From the NCBI GenBank assembly GCA_028689015.1, contig JAQTXC010000002.1, positions 30,183-94,182 on the forward strand: 64,000 nt of DNA, written 5' to 3'. The stretch comes from Dechloromonas sp. (GTDB taxonomy: Bacteria > Pseudomonadota > Gammaproteobacteria > Burkholderiales > Rhodocyclaceae). Below the pieces are notes generated by a model that was not told the origin of the DNA, ran no database searches, and saw only the letters and a program-made list of their open reading frames with translations. Of this stretch, positions 7,009-15,395 are shown in pieces. How positions within the stretch are numbered: the first letter of the stretch is position 1; each line of letters opens with the position of its first letter. The position numbers were made by a program, and so were the translations under genes.

Positions 7009-9122
7009 GTGGACTCCCGGCGGCGCCAGAGGGTGACTTCGGAGAGGGTGTGCTGGAACTTCCGGCGGGTTTCGCGGATGACGAACGGCACGTCGCGCGG
7101 TGGCCCCAGCATCTCGAAATTCTGGTCGAGCACGGCGTGCAGGCCATCGAGCGTGGTGAAGCTTTCGCCGTCTTGCTTGAAGCCGCCCAGCCAGTGCTCG
7201 CGCCGGGTGTGTTCGGCCAGCCAGGTGTAGGGCGAGGCAATGAGCAGCACGCCCCCGGGATTGAGTCGCTCATGCACCGTGTCGAGGAACTGGCGCGGCG
7301 TGTGCAGGCGGTCGATCAGATTGGCGGCGAGGATCAGGTCGTAGCCGGTGAAGTTGGGTTTCAGGTTGCAGGCATCGCCCTGCCAGAACTGCACGCGCGC
7401 CGCCGTGTCGGCCAGGCCCAGTTCGGCTAGCGTGCGCTCGCGGTAGGTGACCAGTTCACCCTCTTCAGGCAGGGTGTAGCGGATGCGGCCCTGTTTGGCC
7501 ATCTGCACGCCGAGGCCAATGAAGCGGGCCGAGAAGTCGATGCCGGTGACTGTATCGAAATGGCGGGCCAGTTCGAAACTGGCACGGCCGGTGGCGCAGC
7601 CCAGGTCGAGCGCCTGGCGTTTCGGGGCATCCCCCATGGCGTCGACGGCCAGCGCCGCCAGTGTCGCCGGGAAATTGGCGACCGCGTGATAATGGTCACC
7701 AAAGTGGAATTCGGCGTACTGGGCCAGGGCCTCGTCGGTTTCGTAGGTCGCCACCGGGGCAGGTGCCGGCGGCGTGCCGACGACGTAGCGGAAGCCGGCA
7801 TGCTGGAAAAAATGTCGGCGGAAGGCGTAGCGTGAGGCCAGTTGCGCCTCGTTGCCGCAGGAGACCCACGATCCCCCCTTGAGCAGGTCGTGGCGGTCGT
7901 CGAAAGTCGGTGTCGTGAAATCGTCGTAAATCGGATGGACGGCAAAGCCATCGAAAGGGTAGGTCGGCGTTTGTGTCCATTGCCAGACATTGCCGACCAC
8001 ATCGAACAGCGGGCCGTGCGCAAAGCGGTCCACCGGGCAGGACGAGGCCTCGTGTGTCAGCTGCCACTGGCCATTAATCTCCGGGTTGCGGTCGACAGCG
8101 GAAAGTCCGCAGAAATCAACCAGCCGGTACCACTCATCCTCGCTTGGCAGACGGACCGGCAGGCTGCTCAGCGCGGCTTTCCAGGCACAGAAGGCGCGGG
8201 CTTCCAGATTATTGACCTCGACCGGCCAGTTGAGCGGCAGGTCGGTTTCCTCGGTCATTAGGCGCAGGTGCCAGCCCGTTGCATGGCGGATCCAGAAGGT
8301 CGGGTGTGCTGCCCGGGCGAATTGACGCCAGGCCAGGCCTTCCGCGTCCCACCAGCGATCGTCGGCGTAGCCGCCGGCCTCGACAAAAGCGAGATACTCA
8401 CCATTCGACACCAGATGGCGGCTGGCCTGGAAGGCCGGCAGCGTCGCCTGGTGCATGCCGTATTCGTTGTCCCAGCCATAGTGCGGGTCGGTCAGGGGCT
8501 TGCCCAGGCGCACCTCGCCGGCGGGTATGTTGACCAGCGCATTGGCCGGTGCCGGACCATGGGCACGGCAGGGCGACCAGTCGGCATGCGGCTGGACGTA
8601 ATCAAGGCGGTGCTGGCGGATCAGTACCGACGAGGTTTCCAGATGGATGCGCTCATGTTCGATGCCCATCGGAATTGCCCACCATGGGCTGTGCCAGTCG
8701 ATCGGCGGCATCAGCGGGGTGTCGCGGATGAGGCGGTCAACCGTCTGCCGGACCTGATTTCGATAGGCGCGGACTTCATCGACGCCCGGCCAGTCGTATC
8801 GGGTATCGTCCAGATCGTCCCAGCTCATCTCGTCGACGCCGACGGCAAAGATGGATTCGAAGCGTGGATTGATCCGTTCGCCGAGCAAGCCGGCGAGCAG
8901 CAACTTGTTGACGAAGAAGGTCGCGGTGTGGCCGAAATAGAAGATCAGCGGATGACGCAGTGCAATCGGTTTGTCGTACCAGGCAGCCTCACAGGCCAGG
9001 GTGTCGAACAATTGTTCGTAGCGATCGAAGGTGGCGTGGAAGTCTGCCAGCAGGGCAGCACGCAGGCGCTCGGGGTCGGTATCGGCCAGGTTCAGGCTGC
9101 GCAGTTCGGGTGATCCATTCAT
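7005..9122 (-). CDS. ovoA: 5-histidylcysteine sulfoxide synthase / 4-mercaptohistidine N1-methyltransferase OvoA
   Basis: This 705-residue fusion has an N-terminal DinB_2-like region with iron ligands His65 (FGHT), His156 and His160 (EHERIHLE). A central FGE-sulfatase domain follows (about 195-440, with GWDNEYGMH, NVWQWT and LLKGGSW). The C-terminus is a class I methyltransferase (about 470-700, ALDLGCATGRASFELA). This order is diagnostic of OvoA, which couples cysteine and histidine with O2 and later N-methylates to make ovothiol A. OvoB, the PLP lyase for the middle step, is not evident beside it. The downstream partner is a class II aldolase. Palindromes lie about 20-50 bases upstream of the start. 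Confidence 0.93.
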   Translation of the reverse strand: MNGSPELRSLNLADTDPERLRAALLADFHATFDRYEQLFDTLACEAAWYDKPIALRHPLIFYFGHTATFFVNKLLLAGLLGERINPRFESIFAVGVDEMSWDDLDDTRYDWPGVDEVRAYRNQVRQTVDRLIRDTPLMPPIDWHSPWWAIPMGIEHERIHLETSSVLIRQHRLDYVQPHADWSPCRAHGPAPANALVNIPAGEVRLGKPLTDPHYGWDNEYGMHQATLPAFQASRHLVSNGEYLAFVEAGGYADDRWWDAEGLAWRQFARAAHPTFWIRHATGWHLRLMTEETDLPLNWPVEVNNLEARAFCAWKAALSSLPVRLPSEDEWYRLVDFCGLSAVDRNPEINGQWQLTHEASSCPVDRFAHGPLFDVVGNVWQWTQTPTYPFDGFAVHPIYDDFTTPTFDDRHDLLKGGSWVSCGNEAQLASRYAFRRHFFQHAGFRYVVGTPPAPAPVATYETDEALAQYAEFHFGDHYHAVANFPATLAALAVDAMGDAPKRQALDLGCATGRASFELARHFDTVTGIDFSARFIGLGVQMAKQGRIRYTLPEEGELVTYRERTLAELGLADTAARVQFWQGDACNLKPNFTGYDLILAANLIDRLHTPRQFLDTVHERLNPGGVLLIASPYTWLAEHTRREHWLGGFKQDGESFTTLDGLHAVLDQNFEMLGPPRDVPFVIRETRRKFQHTLSEVTLWRRREST

Positions 9123-9144
9123 CGGTCTGGGGATTGGATAGCAG

Positions 9145-9173
9145 TAAAGCGCTTTATTGTGACGCTTAAAGCG
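9145..9173. promoter_or_regulatory. Two adjacent palindromes upstream of ovoA
   Basis: TAAAGCGCTTTA (9145-9156) is a perfect 12-base palindrome. CGCTT-A-AAGCG (9163-9173) is an 11-base palindrome with a central base. Both share the GCTTTA/TAAAGC core and lie 23-51 bases upstream of the ovoA start. They are candidate operator sites. No factor can be named from sequence. Confidence 0.4.
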
Positions 9174-9238
9174 GGGTCTGACAAAGTTGCGATGGGCTGT
9201 GGCTCATCAGTAGCAAATGCTCGGGGGGGTCTTTGAAC

Positions 9239-12200
9239 TCAGTTGGAGGGACGGCGTGTTGCTACCGCCAGTTGTAAATCGGCTAAGGTGGCCAACGTCT
9301 CATCTCTGGCGATGGCGAGTTCGGGAATCAGTTTCTGGGCAGCATCAATCCGTCCTTCGTGCCAGTAAGCGTTAATGCGTTCGGCAATTTCATGCACTTT
9401 ACGGTGCGGTGCATCGATGTTCCGATAGGCGGCTAGTCCGGCATAGCGTAGCTGGGTGCGTTTTTTGTCGTGGTACCACTGACCAAAGTGGCAGTGTGTG
9501 ACATCGCTAATGTATTCACTGGATATGGGGCGATATTGACTGGTGGTGTAAATGAGTTGAGCAACCCAGTTACGGTGTTCTACTTCGGCCAGAAACAGCG
9601 GGTAGTCAGCGTCTTCCCAGAATAATTCGCGGACCTTGTCCCAAGCGGGGTCGGGTCGCCATTGGCGTGTCCAGCCGGCAAAGGCGGCGGCCGGCATCGG
9701 TTTGGCGATGCCGTAGCCCTGTGCCTGATCACAGCCGAGTTGGAGCAGAAGGCGGCCGTGTTCAGGCGACTCCACGCCTTCAGCAATGACATTGCGCTGG
9801 AATGCATTGGCCAGGCCGAGCACGCCCTGCACGATGACCAGGTTGTTCTGGTCATTGAGTAGTTCACGAACGAAGCTTTGGTCGATTTTGATCGTTGCGG
9901 CAGGTAGTCGCTTCAAATAGCTTAAGGAGGAATAGCCGGTGCCGAAATCGTCGAGCGCGAAGGCGACGCCCATTTCATGGCAGGTCGAGATGACCTGGGA
10001 TATCTTGACGACATCTTCCAGGGCCGCCGTTTCCAGTACTTCAAGTTCAAGCTGACCCGCCACGGCCGGGTGGCGCGCCAGTGCCTCCTGAAGTTTCTGA
10101 ACAAAAGCGGCATGTTGCAGCTGAATGCTGTCGACATTGACGCTGACGGTTGGTGTGATGCCTTCAGAATGCCAGTTTTCCATCTGCGTGAGTGCCGTTT
10201 CGATCACCCAGTCGCCGATGTCGATGGCTAAGGGGTCGTTATCAACCAGCGGCAGGAAATCAATGGGTGGGAGCAGGCCGCGCTTGGGGTGATTCCAGCG
10301 GATCAGCGCTTCGGCGCCGAGCACTCGGCCCGCACGCATATCGACCTTGGGTTGGTAATACAGGACAAATTCATTTTCCTCGAGTGCCGTACGGATGCGC
10401 TGGAGATTGAGATGGCGGGTGCGTGCGTCACGATCCTCGATCGGGTCGAAGAAATGAAAGCGGTTTTTCCCCGCTTGTTTGGCCAGATACATGGCTTGGT
10501 CGGCATGACGAAGCAAGGTGTCTGGATCTTCGTCGTCGTCAGGAAAAATGGTGACGCCGATACTGCCGGAGAGTATGGTCGGCAGAGGCGTCATGGGTAG
10601 CGGCATGGCAATCGCTTCCAGAATACGCTGCAGTGCCTGCACGCTCTCCGCACGGTCCTGGAGGCCGAGCAGCAGAATGACGAATTCGTCTCCCCCCAGG
10701 CGTGCCACGGTATCGCCACCGCGTACTTCATCCCGCAGCCGGCTCGCCATCTCGATGAGTACGCGGTCACCAACCTCATGCCCCAAGGTGTCGTTTACTT
10801 CCTTGAAACCGTCTAGATCAAGGTAAGCAATGGCCATGACGGTGCCAGAACGTGGCGTCTGCGACATGCTCTGCAACAGGCGGTCAGACAGCAGGGCGCG
10901 GTTGGGTAGGTTGGTCAACGTGTCGTAATAGGCCATCTGCTTGAGCTGTTGCTCCTGGGCCTTGATGCGGCTGATGTCTGCGAATACCGCAACAAAATTG
11001 GTGAGCGTACCTGCCGCGTCACGAACCGTGGAGATCGACAGTAATTCGGGGTATACGTCACCGTATTTATTGCGGTTCCATATCTCGCCACGCCAGTTGC
11101 CTGTTTCCAGGATGCTCTTCCACATCGCCGCATAAAAATCACGGTCATGGCGGCCGGATTTGAGTACGCGGGGATTGCGACCGATCACTTCGTCTCGTTC
11201 CCAGCCTGTGATGCGCGTGAAGGCCGGGTTGACGTCGAGGATATTGCCTTGGGCATCGGTCAACGTGATGCCATCGTGAGCGCTCAGGAACGCCGTGGCG
11301 TTCAGTTTGAGTTGTTTTTCTGCCGCTAGTTGGGCCGCGTATCGGTCGCTGAGTTCAGCATGGGCAGCAGCGAGCGAGCGACCGATACGGTTGAGGCGAA
11401 CAAAGCTCCACGCCAGGTAGGCCGTTAGCATGAGTGCAACGGCGTACAGGGCCAGTCGATAATGATTGGCTTGTTGTGTGGCGTGCAAATAGCCTTCGCC
11501 GTAGTGGCGACTGAGCGTTTCAAGCAAACCACGACTGTCGAGCTCAAAGGCGTTCTGTATCTGCTGATCAAGCAAACCAAGTCGCTGGGTGATGACGTCG
11601 CCATGGCGCAGTAAGGCGGAGAGATTCGCTTGAGGTGCGGCGGGCAGTTTTAAGCGACTCAGGGCCTGGCGTGTCGAGGTGATCTCGCTCTCGATGTTGC
11701 CATGGGGCGCACGGGCAAAGGCCAGCACATGGCGGACATAGTGTCCGATGTCTAGACGGATCGCCGTAGGAAATATCGATGATTTGTCCTGCGCCAGTAA
11801 TTGGTCAGCAGCTACCGGGAAAAAGGCCAGAGAATTGCGCAGCACCGAATTGTCGCGCTTGAAATGGTCAATATGAGCAGCCTTCTGGTGCAGCATGTCT
11901 CTCAGTGTTTTGGCCGATAGTTCAAGTTGTGCCCGGTCTGTCGTGGCAAGGAAGCTTGGTGCAGACTGCACGGTGTTTCCCACCGCTAATGCGCGTTGGG
12001 TAAAGTCGGTCAGGGCATCATAGTTGCGGGTTAGTTCGAGCCGGTTAGCCAGCAATTCAGCATCGATTCGAGCATCGAGCTCGCGCAATTCGCGCAGTTG
12101 TTGCATGTAACGGTCATGCTGCTCTGGCGCGACCAGTTCGGCATGCTGATTAAGCCAGGTCAGCATTGCGAAGCACACGGCTAATACCGTGCCGATGATC

Positions 12201-12244
12201 AGGAGCTGACGATGTGGCAAAGCCTGAGGCAGCACCGGGGTCAT
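9239..12244 (-). CDS. Membrane PAS-GGDEF-EAL protein with C-terminal CZB zinc-sensing domain
   Basis: This 1001-residue protein has TM1 at about 13-30, an all-helical periplasmic region to about 260 (DAHL-like) and TM2 at about 263-283. PAS covers about 312-425. GGDEF covers about 436-600, with intact GGDEF at 517-521 and the I-site RGGD at 508-511. EAL covers about 605-860, with AEALIRW, DDFGTGYSSL and KIDQSF. The C-terminus is a CZB domain with His890, Cys918 in CHFGQWY, His947 and His951. Both catalytic motifs look intact, so it may make and break c-di-GMP. CZB domains bind zinc through His3Cys and can react with hypochlorous acid. Its start overlaps the peroxidase stop (ATGA). Confidence 0.9.
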   Translation of the reverse strand: MTPVLPQALPHRQLLIIGTVLAVCFAMLTWLNQHAELVAPEQHDRYMQQLRELRELDARIDAELLANRLELTRNYDALTDFTQRALAVGNTVQSAPSFLATTDRAQLELSAKTLRDMLHQKAAHIDHFKRDNSVLRNSLAFFPVAADQLLAQDKSSIFPTAIRLDIGHYVRHVLAFARAPHGNIESEITSTRQALSRLKLPAAPQANLSALLRHGDVITQRLGLLDQQIQNAFELDSRGLLETLSRHYGEGYLHATQQANHYRLALYAVALMLTAYLAWSFVRLNRIGRSLAAAHAELSDRYAAQLAAEKQLKLNATAFLSAHDGITLTDAQGNILDVNPAFTRITGWERDEVIGRNPRVLKSGRHDRDFYAAMWKSILETGNWRGEIWNRNKYGDVYPELLSISTVRDAAGTLTNFVAVFADISRIKAQEQQLKQMAYYDTLTNLPNRALLSDRLLQSMSQTPRSGTVMAIAYLDLDGFKEVNDTLGHEVGDRVLIEMASRLRDEVRGGDTVARLGGDEFVILLLGLQDRAESVQALQRILEAIAMPLPMTPLPTILSGSIGVTIFPDDDEDPDTLLRHADQAMYLAKQAGKNRFHFFDPIEDRDARTRHLNLQRIRTALEENEFVLYYQPKVDMRAGRVLGAEALIRWNHPKRGLLPPIDFLPLVDNDPLAIDIGDWVIETALTQMENWHSEGITPTVSVNVDSIQLQHAAFVQKLQEALARHPAVAGQLELEVLETAALEDVVKISQVISTCHEMGVAFALDDFGTGYSSLSYLKRLPAATIKIDQSFVRELLNDQNNLVIVQGVLGLANAFQRNVIAEGVESPEHGRLLLQLGCDQAQGYGIAKPMPAAAFAGWTRQWRPDPAWDKVRELFWEDADYPLFLAEVEHRNWVAQLIYTTSQYRPISSEYISDVTHCHFGQWYHDKKRTQLRYAGLAAYRNIDAPHRKVHEIAERINAYWHEGRIDAAQKLIPELAIARDETLATLADLQLAVATRRPSN

Positions 12245-13266
12245 GGTAAGGGGTGTCCGCGCCAGTGCCCGTTGAGTGTTTTCAGGAAGGCTGCAATAGC
12301 CTGCGTATCGGGGATGGTCAGTTCCCTGCCAAGCTGGACGCGGCCCATGATCATGATGGCTTCTTCTAGCGTCTGGGCTGAGGCATCGTGAAAATAGGGG
12401 GCTGTCAGAGCGACATTACGCAGGCTGGGTACCTTGAAAACGTGGCGGTCTGCTTCGCGCTGTGTGACGTTGAATCGGCCCAGGTCTGCGGCCGTTGGCG
12501 TGCGCCCTGCGAAATAGTCTGCCATCACGCCAAAGCGCTGGAACATGTTGCCACCAATGTTGGCCCCCTGATGGCAACTCGCGCAGCCGTAATCGAGGAA
12601 GCGACGGTAGCCATCTTGCTCCTGTTTGTTCAAGGCATGGGGGTTGCCTGCCAGGAAGAGATCAAAGCGGCTGGGCGTGAGCAGTGTGTGTTCGAAAGCT
12701 GCGATTGCATCGGCAATCGTCTCGCCGGTTATGCCTTGTGGGTAAATCTGGGCGAAGGCGAGGCGGTAGCTTTCATCGTTCGTTAGTTTCGAAATGACCA
12801 AGGCCCAGTTCGCGCCCATTTCCAGTGGGTTATGCACCGGCCCGGCGGCTTGTTCTTCCAGGCTAGCGGCACGGCCGTCCCAGAATTGCACAAAATTCAA
12901 GGCCGCATTGAAGACGGTCGGGGCATTGATGGGGCCGGTGTGACCGTCAATGCCGATCGATACAGGCCGCCGGTCGGTTCCGCCACGAGCCGGATCATGG
13001 CAACTGGCACATGAAATCGTGTTGTCGCGCGACAGACGTTTTTCGAAAAAAAGGCGCTCTCCCAACGCTGCTTTTTCGCGCCCTATGGCCGGGACGGGCG
13101 GCAGGGGGAGTAGGGCAGCGCGTCCGTTTGACAAGGAGGGGGTGGTGGCTGGTGCGCGACTTTCTTTCGCCTGTGCAATGCCGCCATTCGTGCCCGGGCT
13201 GCTCATGGCCCACCATGCCAAAAGCAGGAGGCCAATAACGAAAGCGGCAGCGGGTTTTTTAATCAT
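12241..13266 (-). CDS. Di-heme cytochrome c peroxidase (CcpA/MauG family)
   Basis: This protein of about 341 residues has an N-terminal membrane segment or signal (4-21) and two heme-binding CASCH motifs at 86-90 and 228-232. Family signatures include LGERLFFEKRLSRDNTISC, GRAASLEEQAAGPV and VPSLRNVALTAPYFHD. Such periplasmic enzymes reduce H2O2 with electrons from small cytochromes or azurin; MauG relatives do other oxidations. I used the ATG at 13266. A TTG at 13302 would add 12 residues, and neither start has a clear ribosome site. The stop overlaps the start of the c-di-GMP protein, so peroxide handling and c-di-GMP signalling are made from one message. Confidence 0.88.
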   Translation of the reverse strand: MIKKPAAAFVIGLLLLAWWAMSSPGTNGGIAQAKESRAPATTPSLSNGRAALLPLPPVPAIGREKAALGERLFFEKRLSRDNTISCASCHDPARGGTDRRPVSIGIDGHTGPINAPTVFNAALNFVQFWDGRAASLEEQAAGPVHNPLEMGANWALVISKLTNDESYRLAFAQIYPQGITGETIADAIAAFEHTLLTPSRFDLFLAGNPHALNKQEQDGYRRFLDYGCASCHQGANIGGNMFQRFGVMADYFAGRTPTAADLGRFNVTQREADRHVFKVPSLRNVALTAPYFHDASAQTLEEAIMIMGRVQLGRELTIPDTQAIAAFLKTLNGHWRGHPLP

Positions 13267-13338
13267 TCGGGCGATTATGTATTTCAGAAATCCGTATGAC
13301 AAGGAAAGTCATGCAATAGTGATTACCACCCCATTTTG

Positions 13339-14433
13339 TCAGAGTCGTGCTTTGCTCATCTCCGGATACAGTCCCAGCAAGCCCGCCAGGCTGGCCGGAC
13401 AGACGCCGCGTTCGGTGATCAGGCCGCTGACCAGACGGGCCGGGGTGACGTCGAAGGCCGGGTTGGCAACGCCTTCGTCCTCCGGCAATTGCAGCAGTGC
13501 CGAGGGTTGACCGTGCGCATCCAGGCCATGCACCCGGCGGAATTCATCCCCGTCGCGTTCTTCGATCGGGATGGCGGCACCATCCGGGCAGTCGAAATCG
13601 AGCGTTGAACGAGGTGCAGCGACGTAGAAGGGAATCCCGGTGTCGGCGGCGGCCAGGGCCTTCAGGTAAGTGCCGACTTTGTTGGCAACGTCGCCATTGG
13701 CGGCGATACGGTCGGCGCCAACGATGACGGCATCGACCCGGCCTTCCCGCATCAGGAGGCCGGCAGCATTGTCGGCAATCAAGGTGTGCGGTACGCCGTG
13801 CTGAGCCAATTCCCAGGCCGTCAGCAGTCCCTGGTTGCGCGGTCGCGTCTCGGATACCCAGACATGGACCGGCAGGCCGGCATCATGGGCGGCATACACC
13901 GGGGACAGGGCGGTCCCCCAGTCGACCGTGGCCAGCCAGCCGGCATTGCAGTGCGTCATGACCTGCAGGCTGCGGCCGTCATGGCGTGGCAGTTGGCGCA
14001 ATACGCCCAGGCCGTGCTGGCCGATGGCGGCATTCTGGGCCACATCTTCTTCGGCAATGGCATCGGCCTCGACCCAGGCGGCGGCACGCCGTTCCGCGGT
14101 CGACAGGCCGGACAGGCGGTTTTCCATGCGGGCCAGTGCCCAGTGCAGATTGACCGCCGTCGGCCGGGTCGACCGCAACAGGGCGGCGGCTTCGGCCAGC
14201 CGGGCGTCGGACGCCTCGAACTCCAGGGCAATGGCCAGGCCATAGGCCGCAGTCGCCCCGATCAGCGGTGCGCCGCGGACCTGCATGGCGCGGATGGCAT
14301 GCGCCGCCTCTTCCAGCGTAGAGGCTCGCACCCAGTGCAGGGCATGCGGCAGGCGGGTCTGGTCGATCAGGTCGATGGCGTTCTGCGCGGGACGGGCGCG
14401 CAGGGTGCGGGTGGGGGTGCCGTGGATGTTCAT
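13339..14433 (-). CDS. mtnA: S-methyl-5-thioribose-1-phosphate isomerase
   Basis: This 364-residue enzyme of the eIF2B-like isomerase family has Cys162 in MTHCNAG and Asp241 in VGADRIAANGDVANKVGTY, matching the catalytic Cys/Asp pair known for Bacillus MtnA. Other family signatures are QVRGAPLIG and SETRPRNQG. It converts methylthioribose-1-phosphate to methylthioribulose-1-phosphate in methionine salvage or in DHAP-type shunts. No mtnB, mtnC or mtnD is in the window. The class II aldolase at 6.4 kb and the methionine-type aminotransferase at 16.3 kb are the nearest candidates for later steps. A TAGAAT -10-like hexamer lies about 40 bases upstream. Confidence 0.93.
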   Translation of the reverse strand: MNIHGTPTRTLRARPAQNAIDLIDQTRLPHALHWVRASTLEEAAHAIRAMQVRGAPLIGATAAYGLAIALEFEASDARLAEAAALLRSTRPTAVNLHWALARMENRLSGLSTAERRAAAWVEADAIAEEDVAQNAAIGQHGLGVLRQLPRHDGRSLQVMTHCNAGWLATVDWGTALSPVYAAHDAGLPVHVWVSETRPRNQGLLTAWELAQHGVPHTLIADNAAGLLMREGRVDAVIVGADRIAANGDVANKVGTYLKALAAADTGIPFYVAAPRSTLDFDCPDGAAIPIEERDGDEFRRVHGLDAHGQPSALLQLPEDEGVANPAFDVTPARLVSGLITERGVCPASLAGLLGLYPEMSKARL

Positions 14434-14515
14434 GCCGATGCGCCTGGGCAGGGTTGGGAGGGCATGATTCTAGCCTGTCAGCTGCTTGACTGGCTGGGTC
14501 GGCAGGGGCCTGGGC

Positions 14516-15289
14516 TTACGGGATGAACAGCGGTTTGAGCAGTAGCCAGCCGGCAGTGAGCAGGATCATCCAGGCAAAGGCAGCCTGCATCTGGCGTTCG
14601 GGCAGGCGGTGGGCCCAGCTGATGCCGGCCGAAACCGTGCACAGGCCGCCGATGGCCAGAGGCAGGCCCATCGACCCGTCGACGCGCCCGGCCTGGCTGT
14701 AGGTCAGCAGGGCGACCACGGCGCTGGGCGTGACGAGCGCTAGCGACAGGCTTTGGGCAACGGTTTGTCGCAGGCCGAACAGGCGGGTTAACAACGGGGT
14801 GGCCACCAGCCCGGCACCAACGCCGAGAAATCCCATGCAGGCGCCGCCGATCACGCCAACCGCCGGCAGCCAGCGTGAATCGGGACCGGCTGGGGGCGGT
14901 GAGCCGGTCGGGCGATGTCGTGGCCGGAGCAGATGCAGGGCAAGAAACAGCAGGAACACGCCGAAGCCCGTGCGCAACAGCGCCGCATCCAGGCCAGTGG
15001 CTAGTCGGGCGACCAGCCAGGTGGTGAGCGAAGCCGACAAGGCAAGCTGCCATGCGCTGCGTCCGGGGGCCGGTTGGCGCCGCTGGTAACGCCACCAGCC
15101 GACCAGCAGGATGGGGACCATCATCGCCAGCGAGGTGCCTTGGGCGAGGGCTTGTTCCATGCCGAAGGCGAGGGCCAGCACGGGAATGGCGATGATGCCG
15201 CCGCCGATGCCGAACAGGCCGCCAAAGAAACCCAGGCCGGCACCGAGCAGGAGTAGGCCCAGCAGATCGGTCAGCGCCAGTACATTCAT
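14516..15289 (-). CDS. TauE/SafE-family sulfite or organosulfonate exporter
   Basis: This 257-residue, very hydrophobic protein has about eight membrane segments. It carries the family's glycine-rich repeats, GFFGGLFGIGGGIIAIP near the N-terminus and the internal copy GACMGFLGVGAGLVATPLLTRLF. Family members export sulfite, sulfoacetate or related anions across the inner membrane. It follows mtnA's start region on the same strand and is divergent from a LysR regulator. The substrate is inferred only at family level. The sulfur-related neighbours fit, but could be coincidental. Confidence 0.85.
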   Translation of the reverse strand: MNVLALTDLLGLLLLGAGLGFFGGLFGIGGGIIAIPVLALAFGMEQALAQGTSLAMMVPILLVGWWRYQRRQPAPGRSAWQLALSASLTTWLVARLATGLDAALLRTGFGVFLLFLALHLLRPRHRPTGSPPPAGPDSRWLPAVGVIGGACMGFLGVGAGLVATPLLTRLFGLRQTVAQSLSLALVTPSAVVALLTYSQAGRVDGSMGLPLAIGGLCTVSAGISWAHRLPERQMQAAFAWMILLTAGWLLLKPLFIP

Positions 15290-15343
15290 CAGATGTCTTT
15301 CGGGAGGCTGTCATGGTTGAGGGGAGAGTGCAGTAGCTTATCG

Positions 15344-15362
15344 TTGTATAAAGTATTTACAA
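15344..15362. promoter_or_regulatory. LysR-type inverted repeat
   Basis: TTGTA-N9-TACAA is a dyad of the T-N11-A class recognised by LysR proteins. It sits in the 106-base gap between the divergent exporter and LysR genes, 34 bases before the regulator's ATG. Confidence 0.5.
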
Positions 15363-15395
15363 TCAGTCAGTATGTGAATCTTGTGGACACGAATC

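Noticed and set aside
8268-9113. A 281-residue plus-strand frame
   Set aside because: Antisense to ovoA and lacking any domain.
13786-14526. A 246-residue plus-strand frame
   Set aside because: Antisense to mtnA, whose catalytic residues are present.
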